DNA of 40,369 bases from Bacillota bacterium (GCA_018435125.1 JAHDNZ010000012.1:1-40369); one strand, 5' to 3'. Shown: positions 1-8,988, counted from the stretch's first letter. The notes: generated by a model from the letters alone, not told the origin. Numbers and translations are program-made.

Positions 1-489
1 CGAAGTCCTTTTCCAACGTTTTTTTATGCTCGACTTACCAAATTTTGCTTACATAAACTGTTAAAAACGAAGAGAATAAATTTGTTCAGCAACCCCTAGT
101 TAAAACAAGAAAGCAAGAACTATTATTATGTTTAAAAGAACATTCGGGTTTTTTGGTATAATTCCCCCATGGGAATGCGGTTCGCTTTTTTTAGAGATTC
201 TTATACCTCTAAAGAAGCGCTTCACATTGGCTGCAATTATTTTTAATCCAGCATAAAATCTGCCTTCGTACAAATAGTTCAGCTAATATTTGACCGATTT
301 TTGCTCCGGATATAATGCCTGCGATACCAGCTAGGGTTGAAAGACCCTTTGCCAGTTCTTCTTTAAGCACTTCATTCTAATTAATGAAGTCAGATAAGAG
401 TTTTCATTAAAGTTTAGTTGCTAACTGCTTTTTTAAATTACATCATTTCCCACTTTTAGTTAACCTTGGCGCTAAAATCATAGACAAAA
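1..489. other. mostly non-coding stretch downstream of recN
   Basis: Apart from the doubtful small frame at 209-370, this AT-rich stretch shows no gene I can support on either strand. No strong rho-independent terminator is visible directly after the recN stop. The extended -10-like string TGGTATAAT occurs on the plus strand near 153-161 but leads only to a 26-codon frame. Confidence 0.5.
209..370 (-). CDS. possible small ORF or gene remnant downstream of recN
   Basis: A 53-codon frame opens with GTG and ends in TAG. It encodes a Gly/Ala-rich stretch (GLSTLAGIAGIISGAKIGQI) followed by a Cys-containing tail (WIKNNCSQCEALL). I do not recognise the family. No good Shine-Dalgarno lies before the GTG, and an in-frame stop sits just upstream, so this may be the remains of a longer gene. 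It lies on the same strand as recN, 119 bases beyond the recN stop. A 7-bp inverted repeat (TTTAGAG/CTCTAAA, 190-213) overlaps its stop codon but has no T-run on the minus strand. Confidence 0.2.
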   Translation of the reverse strand: MLKEELAKGLSTLAGIAGIISGAKIGQILAELFVRRQILCWIKNNCSQCEALL

Positions 490-2235
490 TTACCTAGTGC
501 CTTTTACTTCAGCTTTAAAATCAGCGGCTTTTTTTAACATCTCATTAGCGTGTAGCAGAGTACTTTCAGAGTTGTCACCAGATAACATCCTGGCAACCTC
601 TACGCTTTTTTGTGTCTCTTCCAGCTGAGTCATTCTGGTAACAGTCCTATTTTGCTCTTCTTTCTTTTCGATGTAAAAATGCCTATCTGCCATAGCTGCT
701 ATCTGAGGGAGGTGTGTCACACACAGCACCTGATGATAATTGGCTATCCCGGTAAGCTTTTCGGCGATAGCTTGCCCAGTGCGCCCACCAATACCAGCAT
801 CAATCTCATCAAATATTAAAGTGGGAATCTGATCCGAACCGGCTAAGATCAACTTAAAAGCCAGCATAAGCCGTGATATTTCTCCTCCGCTAGCTATTTT
901 ACTCAGCGATTTAGGTTCTTCGCCAATATTGGCACTAAACAAAAACTCGATGTTTTCAAGACCGCCCATATGCGGAAGATAACTTGAACCAAAAGCAGGG
1001 ATTCCCTGTGGATCTTCTTGGCGCTCAAAGCGACATTCTAGTTTGGCATTTTCCATCATTAAACTTTTTAGTTCTCTCTCGACACCTTTTTTTATTCTTA
1101 AAAATGTCTCTTCGCGTAACCCGGTAAGTCTTTCTCCGGCTTCTCCAAGTTGAGCGGCTATAACTTGGATATCGGTATCTAGTGTGCCAGTCTTTTTATC
1201 GTCATCGATGAGAGTAGATAGTTCCTTTTCTTGTGAGGCGGCAAATTGCAAAAGCTCTTCAATCGAAGTACAGGTGTATTTTCTTTTTAGTTTTTCTATT
1301 AAATAAAGCCTCTCTTCCACCGCGTCTAGCCGCGAGGGATTAAATTCAACGTTTTCGGCATAGTTTTTCAAATCTCTGGCTAAATCCTCAAGTCTATATA
1401 AACAATCCTCTGCTTCTTCACTAAAAGAAGCTGTCTTGTCATCAATTCTGGCTAACTTTTTCAGATTCTCAACCACTTGGCGCATAGGATCTAGGATCTC
1501 AATTGTCTCAAAACCATCCTTAGAAAGTATCTCTGAGGCACTAAAACTCAACGTATAAAGAGCGTCGGCATTTTTCAGTCTTTCTTTTTCCTGTTCTAAC
1601 AAGGCCTCTTCTTCCTGGAGGAGATTCGCAGTAAGTATTTCATTAAGCTGAAACTCTAGCAGTTCTTTTCGTTTTTGCCTGTTCTCCTTAGCCTCCAGTA
1701 ATTTGGTTAATTGCCTTTTTAAATTTTGCCACTGATCATAGAGTCTTAAATAATCATGTTTGGCTTCTTCTAATGGTAAACCACCAAAATTATCTAAAAG
1801 TCGTAAATGGTTTTCCGAGTAGAGCAAAGATTGATGTGCGTGTTGACCATGGAGATCAACCATTCTCTTCCCTAATTCATAAAAAAATGTTACCGTTGAA
1901 GGTCTGGTATTTACCCAGCAGCGGCTACGTCCTTCCAAACTGATCTCTCGTGTCAAGATAAGTACACCTTCCGAAACATCAATACCTGCCTCAATACATA
2001 ACTCTTTTGCTTGAGGGAGGTTAGCGATCTCGAAGACTCCTTCAACACGTGCTGCGTCTTTGCCGGTGCGAATCATTTCTTTTTCAGCTCTAGCTCCAAG
2101 CAGCAGACTGACTGCGTCGAGAAGAATAGATTTTCCTGCACCTGTTTCTCCGGTAACAATATTCAACCCCGGAGAGAATTCTAGAGAAAGCTTGTCTATC
2201 AAGGCAAAATCTTCTACATTAAGTTCTAATAACAC
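490..2235 (-). CDS. recN: DNA repair protein RecN
   Basis: SMC-like ATPase of recombinational double-strand break repair that acts at DNA ends with the RecA pathway. The 581-residue length is typical of RecN. The Walker A motif GETGAGKS lies at residues 29-36, the ABC signature around SGGE at 449-452, and Walker B LIFDEIDAG near 473. A long central region rich in Glu, Lys and Leu fits the RecN coiled coil. The start is GTG, with AGGAG a few bases upstream. It is the last recognisable gene of the block, 15 bases after argR; argR-recN adjacency is standard in spore-forming Bacillota. Nothing appears odd. Confidence 0.97.
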   Translation of the reverse strand: MLLELNVEDFALIDKLSLEFSPGLNIVTGETGAGKSILLDAVSLLLGARAEKEMIRTGKDAARVEGVFEIANLPQAKELCIEAGIDVSEGVLILTREISLEGRSRCWVNTRPSTVTFFYELGKRMVDLHGQHAHQSLLYSENHLRLLDNFGGLPLEEAKHDYLRLYDQWQNLKRQLTKLLEAKENRQKRKELLEFQLNEILTANLLQEEEALLEQEKERLKNADALYTLSFSASEILSKDGFETIEILDPMRQVVENLKKLARIDDKTASFSEEAEDCLYRLEDLARDLKNYAENVEFNPSRLDAVEERLYLIEKLKRKYTCTSIEELLQFAASQEKELSTLIDDDKKTGTLDTDIQVIAAQLGEAGERLTGLREETFLRIKKGVERELKSLMMENAKLECRFERQEDPQGIPAFGSSYLPHMGGLENIEFLFSANIGEEPKSLSKIASGGEISRLMLAFKLILAGSDQIPTLIFDEIDAGIGGRTGQAIAEKLTGIANYHQVLCVTHLPQIAAMADRHFYIEKKEEQNRTVTRMTQLEETQKSVEVARMLSGDNSESTLLHANEMLKKAADFKAEVKGTR

Positions 2236-2250
2236 AGCTTTCTCTCCTTC

Positions 2251-2706
2251 CTAAACCCTCAACCCTTCCAGATCCTGGAGTACAGTGTTAACCGCTTCAA
2301 TAGGTTTAATCACGCAAAGAATACTATCGTCGCCGGCAACAGTTGCCAATATTCCAGTTATTCCCATATCGTCAATAACAGCAGCTACCCCTTGAGCTGT
2401 TCCTGTCAAGGTTTTAATGACAATTAGGTTAAATGAGGCGTCTATGCTTAAAACTGCTTCTTGAAATATCCGCCGGGCTCGTCTTAGCTCTTCCGGATTT
2501 TGCAAAGAATCCGGGGGGGGTGCATATCGGTAACGTCCATCACCAATTGGCACTTTAATAAGTCTTAGTTCCTTAACGTCGCGACTAACAGTGGCCTGGG
2601 TTACTTCAATGCCGATTAACTTCAAGCTCTCAGCTAATTGCTCTTGGGTATCAATGGCTTCTTTTTTTATAAGATCCAGAATTAAGGCTTGTCTTTTTGA
2701 CTTCAT
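2251..2706 (-). CDS. argR: arginine repressor ArgR/AhrC
   Basis: Hexameric arginine-dependent regulator of arginine biosynthesis and catabolism. The 151-residue protein has the N-terminal winged helix (about 5-55, with the recognition segment TQATVSRDVKEL at 36-47) and the C-terminal arginine-binding/oligomerisation domain with GTAQGV (102-107) and GDDSIL (125-130). The start MKSKRQALIL is canonical. Oddly, the strong GGAGGTG lies about 35 bases upstream inside the nadK end, and no good Shine-Dalgarno is directly before this ATG. It lies between nadK and recN, the usual order. In this setting it need not control its neighbours, and I see no clear ARG box. Confidence 0.95.
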   Translation of the reverse strand: MKSKRQALILDLIKKEAIDTQEQLAESLKLIGIEVTQATVSRDVKELRLIKVPIGDGRYRYAPPPDSLQNPEELRRARRIFQEAVLSIDASFNLIVIKTLTGTAQGVAAVIDDMGITGILATVAGDDSILCVIKPIEAVNTVLQDLEGLRV

Positions 2707-2733
2707 ATTATTGTGGCAAGATACTTTTGGATC

Positions 2734-3639
2734 TTACCCCCGCACCTCCTTTTTGCTCTGCCGGGCCTTTATTTCTTGATTGTTGTTAATGGGACAATCT
2801 CTATTTATTTGCAACCTATTACGTAAGACATCATAAAATGTCTTTGGGGTAAGTTTAGCGAAAAACAATTTCTGGGTTGAAGCTTTAACTACTAATTCAT
2901 CGTCTTTTTGTAACGAACCGCCTAAAATTCCATCCACAGTTAGCAGTACTTCTTCATCACTATGATAAACTTTGATCCTAACTGTATGTTGAACGCCTAC
3001 TACTACCGGACGAGCAGACAACATATGAGGACATATCGGTGTTAAAAGCATGCAAGAAACATCAGGATCAACCAAAGGCCCTCCGGCTGATAATGAATAG
3101 GCTGTAGAGCCAGTAGGTGAAGCTACTAAAATACCATCGGCAGGATATTGACCAACAAAATTTTCATCGACATAGACATCAAAATAAATCAGTCTTGCAG
3201 CAGCAGTACGGCTTAAAACTGCATCGTTTAAGCAAAATAAAGGTTTCTCCTTTTTACCCTCTACATATACTTCTAAAAGCAAGCGTTCTTCAATCGAGTA
3301 GGTTCCACTGACTATCTCTTCGATAAAATCATCTACTTCTTCGACTTCCAGTTCAGTTAAAAAACCCAAGTGACCGGTATTAATTCCCAAAAGAGGAATT
3401 TTCCTTAATCTTGCTTCCTGGGCAGCCTTTAGCATTGCTCCGTCTCCGCCAATAACAATAATAAGATCAGCCATTTTTAAGGGATCGTCAATTGTATATT
3501 TAACCAGTTCATTATCGGCAACCAACTCTTTGGGAAGCAGTACTTTGACACCTGATGCATCTAAAAGGGTAGCTAGTTTTTTGGCAATACTCATGGCTAA
3601 GGGTTTGCCTGTATGTGGAAGTATAGCAATAGTTCGCAA
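2734..3639 (-). CDS. nadK: NAD kinase
   Basis: Phosphorylates NAD to NADP in the cytoplasm, using ATP or polyphosphate. The 301-residue protein carries the diagnostic GGDG at 64-67, the following NTGHLGFL segment, and the conserved GSTAYSLSAGGPLVDP block that forms the NAD site. The start is TTG, chosen because GGAGG lies 7 bases upstream and because the next residues (MRTIAILPHTGKP) match the family start. The C-terminal roughly 25 residues are Lys/Arg/Asn-rich and look like an unconserved tail. It lies between tlyA and argR in the usual Clostridia order. Confidence 0.96.
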   Translation of the reverse strand: MRTIAILPHTGKPLAMSIAKKLATLLDASGVKVLLPKELVADNELVKYTIDDPLKMADLIIVIGGDGAMLKAAQEARLRKIPLLGINTGHLGFLTELEVEEVDDFIEEIVSGTYSIEERLLLEVYVEGKKEKPLFCLNDAVLSRTAAARLIYFDVYVDENFVGQYPADGILVASPTGSTAYSLSAGGPLVDPDVSCMLLTPICPHMLSARPVVVGVQHTVRIKVYHSDEEVLLTVDGILGGSLQKDDELVVKASTQKLFFAKLTPKTFYDVLRNRLQINRDCPINNNQEIKARQSKKEVRG

Positions 3640-3673
3640 CTAACTGCCTCCTCTCTCTATTACCATTTCGCTT

Positions 3674-4465
3674 TTATGTTTCCATTACCTTCTTATGAGC
3701 CTCCTCGAGAATAGCTCTAATATTTTCTGCAAAAGGAGGTGCGTTTTTATGCAGATTAAACCTGCCGAAAAACTCTAAATTACCACTGCCACCAAGAATC
3801 GGTGAATAAGTTAAGCCCCAAGTATAAAGGCCTGCTTGTTGTGCCTGCCAAACCACCTTATGCAAAACTTCGCTGTGAATTTGACTATCTTTTATAATGC
3901 CGTGTTTATCCACTTTATTTTTTCCGGCCTCAAACTGAGGTTTAATTAAAGCTACAATCTCTGTCTCTGGTTTCATAAATAGCGGCAATCTAGGCAGAAA
4001 TTTATCTAGAGAAATAAAAGAAACATCAATGGTAATGATGTCAAATTGACCTGTTTTAAGTGGTGATAAAGCTCGAATATTAGTCTTCTCTAAGGATATA
4101 ACTCTTGGATCCATTTTAAGATCCTTAGCTAGTTGATCTGTACCTACATCAACAGCAACAACTTCTCGGGCACCTTTTTTTAACAAGCAGTCTGTAAAAC
4201 CACCGGTTGAAGCTCCAATATCTAGGGCTCGCCAATCTTTTACACTAAATCCAAAGGTATCTAGAGCATGCTCAAGTTTTAGTCCTCCACGACTAACATA
4301 CCTGTTAAGATCATTCTCCAGAGTTATCTCTTCTGTGCCTGTGACAAGAAAGCTGGCTTTCGCCAGCTTTCCATTGACTTTTACCCTGCCTTTATCAATT
4401 GCTTCTCTGGCCTTAGTCCGACTTTCATAATAGCCCTTACTTGTTAAATAGAGATCGAGTCTCAT
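3674..4465 (-). CDS. tlyA: TlyA-family S4-domain RNA methyltransferase
   Basis: Member of the TlyA/YqxC family: an N-terminal S4 RNA-binding domain joined to an FtsJ-like Rossmann methyltransferase. In some bacteria TlyA 2'-O-methylates 16S/23S rRNA; the older hemolysin label is probably misleading. The S4 part starts MRLDLYLTSKGYYESR. The SAM site is ALDIGASTGGFTDCLL, with further conserved blocks KGAREVVAVDVGTDQL, TIDVSFISLDKFLP and ALIKPQFEAGK. I chose the internal ATG at 4465, not an upstream in-frame ATG at 4492, because AGAGGTGG precedes it and because ATG overlaps the dxs stop as ATGA, a coupling junction. Length is 263 residues. Confidence 0.92.
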   Translation of the reverse strand: MRLDLYLTSKGYYESRTKAREAIDKGRVKVNGKLAKASFLVTGTEEITLENDLNRYVSRGGLKLEHALDTFGFSVKDWRALDIGASTGGFTDCLLKKGAREVVAVDVGTDQLAKDLKMDPRVISLEKTNIRALSPLKTGQFDIITIDVSFISLDKFLPRLPLFMKPETEIVALIKPQFEAGKNKVDKHGIIKDSQIHSEVLHKVVWQAQQAGLYTWGLTYSPILGGSGNLEFFGRFNLHKNAPPFAENIRAILEEAHKKVMET

Positions 4466-6354
4466 TCTGCCGCCACCTCTGGAACTATACATAAAAGACC
4501 CAGAAATTGTTTAATAGTAATTAAAAGAGTAGCGACATCTAGCCCAACTTCCTGATAAAGATTATCACAATTACCAGAACCGACAAAAGTATTGGGCAAA
4601 CCAAGGGTTTTAACTTTTTGCAGGATCTCTCCTTTGGCCAGTACCTCTAATACGGCACTGCCCAAACCACCTGAAATTGTATTGTTTTCCACGGTTACAA
4701 GCGGAGCACTTTGAGCCAGATTTATAATAAGTTTCTCATCAAGAGGCTTGATAGAACGAATATTTACTACTCCTGAATCGATACCTTCTTTGGCCAGCTC
4801 AGCTCGAAGTTCACTCGCACGTTCAACCATAATTCCTTCAGCTAAAATATTCACATGTTTTCCAATTGCTAAAACTTCTGCTTTCCCAGGTGTTATATAT
4901 TTTCTGGCACTATACTCTAGTCCTTTAACCGTCTTGGCTTTGGGGTAGCGTATGGCCACAGGCTGTTCAAGTCTAAACGCTGTGTAGAGCATATCGGCAA
5001 GTTCCGGGCCATCTTTGGGCGAGAATATTACCAGATTAGGAATGCTACGTAGATATGAGAGATCAAACATACCATGATGAGTTGGACCGTCCGGGCCGAC
5101 TAATCCAGCTCTATCTATGGCAAAGACGACCGGTAGATTTTCTAGCGCGACATCGTGAACGATTTGATCATAGGCTCTTTGTAAAAAAGTAGAATAAACT
5201 GCAACTACAGGTTTCATGCCTTTTGCAGCCAAACCTGCTGCAAATGTAACTGCATGCTGTTCTGCGATTGCTACATCAAAGAATCTCTCCGGAAACTTTG
5301 CGGCAAAAGCACTAAGTCCTGTTCCCTCAGCCATGGCGGCAGTTATAGCCACAATCTTGGAGTCTCTTTTGGCTTCTTCAAGAATGGCTTTAGCAAAACA
5401 ATCCGTAAAAGACAAACCTCTTTTTTGCTTTCTTTGCCCTGTTTGCAGATCAAAAGGACCCACACTATGAAAACTCTCCGGAGCTTTTTCTGCGGGTTTG
5501 TAACCTTTGCCTTTCTTAGTTACAACATGAACTAAAACCGGTCCTTTTATATTTTGGGCTTCAGTTAAAACACGACACATCTTCTGAATATTATGCCCGT
5601 CAATAGGACCTAAATAAGTAAATCCCAGTTCTTCAAAGAAGATACCCGGAACAAGCATATACTTAAAGGCGTCTTTCATGTTTTCTACGGTTTTAGCAAG
5701 CCTCATACCAACTAAAGGAATCTTGGAAAGAAGATACTGCAGATCGGTTTTAAACTTAAAATAACCCGGATCCGTTCTCAAACTGGAAAGATAAGTTGAT
5801 AGAGCTCCCACATTTGGGGCAATAGACATTTCATTATCGTTTAAGACTACAGTCAGATTGGCTTTGAGGTGTCCAGTATGATTTAGAGCTTCCAGTGCCA
5901 TGCCTCCGGTAATGGAGCCATCGCCGATTACCGCAACTATTTGTCGATCTTCATGATTGAGATCCCTGGCCTTGGCCATGCCTAAGGCTGCTGAGATACT
6001 TGTCGAGCTATGCCCGGTAGCAAAAGCATCATGAATAGACTCCTCGGGCTTAGGAAAACCGGATATACCGCCATACTGCCGTAAAGAGAAGAAACTATCC
6101 CTACGTCCTGTTAAAAGCTTATGGGTATAAGACTGGTGTCCGACATCCCAGATAATCTGATCGATGGGACTGTTGTAAACTCTATGCAGAGCTATAGTAA
6201 GTTCTACCACTCCTAGGTTAGGAGCCAAATGGCCCCCATTTTGGGCCACAGTATGAATTATTTCCTGACGAATCTCCGCGGCTAGTTGATCTAGTTGGTC
6301 ATAAGAATAAGTTTTTAAATCTCCAGGTGCTGTTAGTCTATCAAGTAGTCTCAT
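4462..6354 (-). CDS. dxs: 1-deoxy-D-xylulose-5-phosphate synthase
   Basis: First enzyme of the MEP isoprenoid pathway: condenses pyruvate and glyceraldehyde 3-phosphate with thiamine diphosphate. The 630 residues match the family length. Visible blocks are the N-terminal DVGHQSYTHKLLTGR, the TPP/Mg motif GDGSITGGMALEALNH ending in NDNEMSI, the central transketolase pyrimidine domain with AIAEQHAVTFAAGLA, and the C-terminal transketolase domain with GLGSAVLEVL. Its 3' end overlaps tlyA as ATGA. It follows oapA by 27 bases and shares the transcript with ispA and the OLE RNA interval, so isoprenoid genes flank the RNA. Confidence 0.97.
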   Translation of the reverse strand: MRLLDRLTAPGDLKTYSYDQLDQLAAEIRQEIIHTVAQNGGHLAPNLGVVELTIALHRVYNSPIDQIIWDVGHQSYTHKLLTGRRDSFFSLRQYGGISGFPKPEESIHDAFATGHSSTSISAALGMAKARDLNHEDRQIVAVIGDGSITGGMALEALNHTGHLKANLTVVLNDNEMSIAPNVGALSTYLSSLRTDPGYFKFKTDLQYLLSKIPLVGMRLAKTVENMKDAFKYMLVPGIFFEELGFTYLGPIDGHNIQKMCRVLTEAQNIKGPVLVHVVTKKGKGYKPAEKAPESFHSVGPFDLQTGQRKQKRGLSFTDCFAKAILEEAKRDSKIVAITAAMAEGTGLSAFAAKFPERFFDVAIAEQHAVTFAAGLAAKGMKPVVAVYSTFLQRAYDQIVHDVALENLPVVFAIDRAGLVGPDGPTHHGMFDLSYLRSIPNLVIFSPKDGPELADMLYTAFRLEQPVAIRYPKAKTVKGLEYSARKYITPGKAEVLAIGKHVNILAEGIMVERASELRAELAKEGIDSGVVNIRSIKPLDEKLIINLAQSAPLVTVENNTISGGLGSAVLEVLAKGEILQKVKTLGLPNTFVGSGNCDNLYQEVGLDVATLLITIKQFLGLLCIVPEVAAE

Positions 6355-6381
6355 ATACTAGACAACCTTTCATTTATATCC

Positions 6382-6954
6382 TTATTCGGAACGTAGCTTT
6401 TTTTTAACGCTTTTTTTATTAGGAGTTAAACTCATGCCAGTTACATTTTCCAAATAGTAAAGGAGTCGGCCGGTTGAATAGATAATCTCTGTCGCTTTAT
6501 TAATCGCCAGAGATTTCTCCGCTCTTTTTAAACTTACCGTTAGAGCAGCAGTAATAGCTGCCAGAAATACTTTAAGCCATGTACTTGTACTGGATATATT
6601 AAAAGCTATTGTTGCTGCCGCTGCACCTGCAAGGGTGCCACTTATATCTCCAACTAAATCATTACAAAATGAAGCCACCCGGTCAGCATTTCTTACTAGC
6701 CAGATAGCTTGTTTAGCTCCGGGTATTTTATTCCCCGCCATCGCATGAAGAGGAGTTTCGCTGGCAGCTGCAACTGCTGTACCGACAAGATCAAATAAGA
6801 CACCCACACCGATTATAGCTATTAAAATTAAAAGAGACGGCCACAAACCAACCTTAGCAAGTGCTGAATTAGAACCAGCATTAAGAATAAAGCTTACTAC
6901 TAAAGTTAAAATAAAAGTTAATAAAACACTTCGCCAATGGTCTGACAACCACAT
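6382..6954 (-). CDS. oapA: OLE-associated membrane protein OapA
   Basis: About 190 residues, very hydrophobic. Likely membrane segments include LTFILTLVVSFILNAG, LWPSLLILIAIIGVGVLF, an Ala-rich stretch GTLAGAAAATIAFNI and VFLAAITAALTVSL, with a Lys-rich C-terminus (NKKSVKKKLRSE). Length, membrane character and position directly between a large non-coding RNA interval and dxs match OapA, the protein known to bind OLE RNA and hold it at the membrane. The ATG at 6954 is preferred over GTG at 6957 because GGAG lies four bases upstream. The assignment rests on synteny and general sequence character; an alignment was not run. Confidence 0.85.
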   Translation of the reverse strand: MWLSDHWRSVLLTFILTLVVSFILNAGSNSALAKVGLWPSLLILIAIIGVGVLFDLVGTAVAAASETPLHAMAGNKIPGAKQAIWLVRNADRVASFCNDLVGDISGTLAGAAAATIAFNISSTSTWLKVFLAAITAALTVSLKRAEKSLAINKATEIIYSTGRLLYYLENVTGMSLTPNKKSVKKKLRSE

Positions 6955-6999
6955 CACTCTCCAAAAAACTAACTGAAAAAAACCTGTTCAATATGTAAA

Positions 7000-7622
7000 A
7001 CCAGGGAGGTGACCGCCTTTTAAGTAAATTCTATGGCTTAAGGTCTAGTAGGCTTTCCCAGAAGTTCACTTGAGTGTCACCACTTAAGCGGTTCCCCTTT
7101 AAGAACTTCTCTGCTACGTCGCCGTTAGCAGGGCTAGATTACCACTGAGGCCATACTTTAATCCTTAGAAAGCGTCTTTTGGAACAGCCTAGGAGTTTTC
7201 CTCCACGCCGGAAATTCTATCTTCTAGCCTCTTTTGCAGAAAGGATTTCAAACAGCGGCGGGCAATTAACTGTGGTACCTTCAGTCAAAAGCTTGAACCT
7301 GTTCCCCCTCTATTTCCACTCAAGGCAGGCTACACTGCATGTAACAATCTGGCAATAAAGCTACTATATCACATTGCAGGTTAAATCCCAAGCCGTAGGT
7401 TAAACCTTGGTTTTTGCCCGCGCACTTGGGTCTCCACGAAGAAGGGTCAACGCCCACATGCCTTTGTGGATCGCCCCTCTTCTTAACCCCCAGCATCAGC
7501 CCAAAACTGGGCGTCTCAAGCCAACACCAGGGACTTCATCGATGTGCCCTTAAACGGATTTTTAGGCCCGTCTTCGAAGATAGCACCGGTGACTAGGATA
7601 CTGTGTCACCTCTGCCCTCAAT
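7000..7622 (-). ncRNA. ole: OLE RNA (ornate, large, extremophilic RNA)
   Basis: About 675 bases between a DUF212 gene and oapA hold no convincing ORF, yet are rich in stable stems. Read on the minus strand these include CTGCTA/TAGCAG (7111-7131), GAAGTTC/GAACTTC (7061-7109), a GAAGAGGG/CCCTTCTTC helix (7438-7482) capped by a CCACA/TGTGG stem, and GGTGAC/GTCACC (7588-7610). A GTCACC copy at the 3' end (7008-7013) could also pair with the 5' GGTGAC. OLE RNA is known to be about 600 nt, to occur in anaerobic or extremophilic Bacillota, and to lie between isoprenoid genes beside oapA, exactly this context. Known roles concern membrane association and tolerance to alcohol, cold and Mg stress. Ends are approximate. 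Confidence 0.85.
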
Positions 7623-7632
7623 TGAGAGTATA

Positions 7633-8079
7633 TCACCTACAAATAAGAAGTGCAACTAGTATGCCAATCAGCGCTCCGGCCATCACTTCAAAGGGACTAT
7701 GTCCTAAAAGTTCCCGTAGTCTTTCTTGTTTAAACTCGCCTTTATGAAAGAGCTCTTCAACCAGAATATTTAATATGGCCGCTTGTCGGCCAGCTGCTCT
7801 TCTTAGACCCGCAGCATCATACATAACAATCATTGATAATACAAACGAAATAGCAAAGTCGGTGCTTTCAAAGCCGTGCAAAAGTCCAACCGCAAAACTG
7901 AGACCACATACAAAGGCTGAATGCGAAGAAGGCATACCTCCCGTACCCAGAAAATACTTCCAGCTAAAGCCACCCCGTGGTCTAATGGCAGTAAAGCCCT
8001 TTAGAGTTTGAGCAATTGCCCAGGCGATAAGAGCTGAACGCAAAGCTAGGTTTTGCCAGATGGCCTCAAATATATTCAC
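7633..8079 (-). CDS. divergent PAP2 family (DUF212, YuiD-like) membrane protein
   Basis: A 148-residue integral membrane protein of the DUF212/YuiD family, distantly related to PAP2 phosphatases. Supporting blocks are AWAIAQTLKGFTAIRPRGGFSW-type text near the N-terminus, GTGGMPSSHSAFVCGL (the conserved G-MPSSHSA motif), MYDAAGLRRAAGRQA, and the C-terminal LLGHSPFEVMAGALIGI (GH-P-EV-AG). Four or so hydrophobic segments are visible. The start is GTG with GGAGG about 10 bases upstream. A lipid or polyprenyl phosphate substrate would fit the isoprenoid neighbours, but the family's reaction is not established, so that is inference. It directly precedes the OLE RNA interval. Confidence 0.88.
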   Translation of the reverse strand: MNIFEAIWQNLALRSALIAWAIAQTLKGFTAIRPRGGFSWKYFLGTGGMPSSHSAFVCGLSFAVGLLHGFESTDFAISFVLSMIVMYDAAGLRRAAGRQAAILNILVEELFHKGEFKQERLRELLGHSPFEVMAGALIGILVALLICR

Positions 8080-8109
8080 TGCTTTTTTCCTCCTCTAAAA
8101 GCTCTAGCT

Positions 8110-8976
8110 TTAGCTTTTACGACTTAATATATAGCTGGCCAAACCCAGAAGTATCTCTTCTCCAGGCAAACCAATAGCTGCTTTTTGTGCTCTGACACAA
8201 GCCTCTTTAGCAAGCTGCTTAGCTTTTTCAAGCCCATAAAGAGTGGTATAGGTGGATTTATTTAATATTACATCCTTACCAGGGGTTTTGCCTAAGGTGC
8301 TAGCCTTACCTTCTACATCGAGAATATCGTCAGTGATTTGGAAGGCTAAACCAATATTTTCACCATAAACTGTTAAACTCGCCAAAAATTTTTCTCTTTT
8401 GGCGGATAAAGCACCCATTTTTAAGGCAACTGTAATTAAAGCCCCTGTTTTTTTAGCATGTAAAGTTCCCAATTCGGCTGGAGTAAGCTTTTTATTCTCC
8501 GCCTCTAAATCCATTACCTGGCCTCCAACCATACCGGCTGCTCCAGCTGCTTTAGCTAACTCTAAACTTGCCATAAGCGAGTTATTTTTTAACTCCATAA
8601 CAGTTTCAAAAGCTTTCGTCAGTAAAGCATCCCCTGCTAAAAGGGCAATAGCTTCACCAAAAGCTATATGACATGAAGGTTTGCCTCTTCTGAAATCGTC
8701 ATTATCCATACAAGGGAGATCGTCGTGAATTAGAGAATAGGCATGTACCATCTCTACTGCACAAGCAGCAGGAATGGCTAATTCTTCTTCTCCGTAGGCA
8801 CCTAAAAAAGCAAGAGCTGCCCTAAACCTTTTACCTCCCCCTAAAAGTGCATACTGCATAGCTTGATAAAGTAGCGGAGGATTGCTTATAGCTAGATACC
8901 TTTTAAGATGAACTTCAATCTGAGTTACCACACTTTGTAAATATAAAAGAGCTAGATCCAAGTTATTATCGCTCAT
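8110..8976 (-). CDS. ispA: polyprenyl (geranyl/farnesyl diphosphate) synthase
   Basis: Trans-type prenyl transferase that adds isopentenyl diphosphate to DMAPP/GPP to make farnesyl diphosphate. The 288 residues fit the IspA class. The first Asp-rich motif is in HDDLPCMDNDDFRRGKPSCH, the second in ITDDILDVEG, with GGGKRFR upstream for diphosphate binding. A well placed GGAGG precedes the ATG. It follows xseB by 12 bases, the widespread xseA-xseB-ispA order, and shares its strand with dxs downstream, so both ends of the early isoprenoid route bracket the OLE locus. Confidence 0.95.
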   Translation of the reverse strand: MSDNNLDLALLYLQSVVTQIEVHLKRYLAISNPPLLYQAMQYALLGGGKRFRAALAFLGAYGEEELAIPAACAVEMVHAYSLIHDDLPCMDNDDFRRGKPSCHIAFGEAIALLAGDALLTKAFETVMELKNNSLMASLELAKAAGAAGMVGGQVMDLEAENKKLTPAELGTLHAKKTGALITVALKMGALSAKREKFLASLTVYGENIGLAFQITDDILDVEGKASTLGKTPGKDVILNKSTYTTLYGLEKAKQLAKEACVRAQKAAIGLPGEEILLGLASYILSRKS

Positions 8977-8988
8977 ATTAAGCCTCCA

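Noticed and set aside
3674-4465. Hemolysin, toxin-like role for the tlyA gene
   Set aside because: The sequence shows an S4 plus FtsJ-like methyltransferase; a housekeeping rRNA methylation role is more likely.
6975-7632. tmRNA, RNase P RNA or a group II intron
   Set aside because: No tRNA-like CCA end with tag frame, no RNase P core motifs, and no reverse transcriptase. Gene context fits OLE RNA better.
7414-7747. Two plus-strand frames of 60-67 codons over the interval upstream of oapA
   Set aside because: They have no family-like text or ribosome sites and lie in the structured OLE RNA interval, partly antisense to the DUF212 gene.
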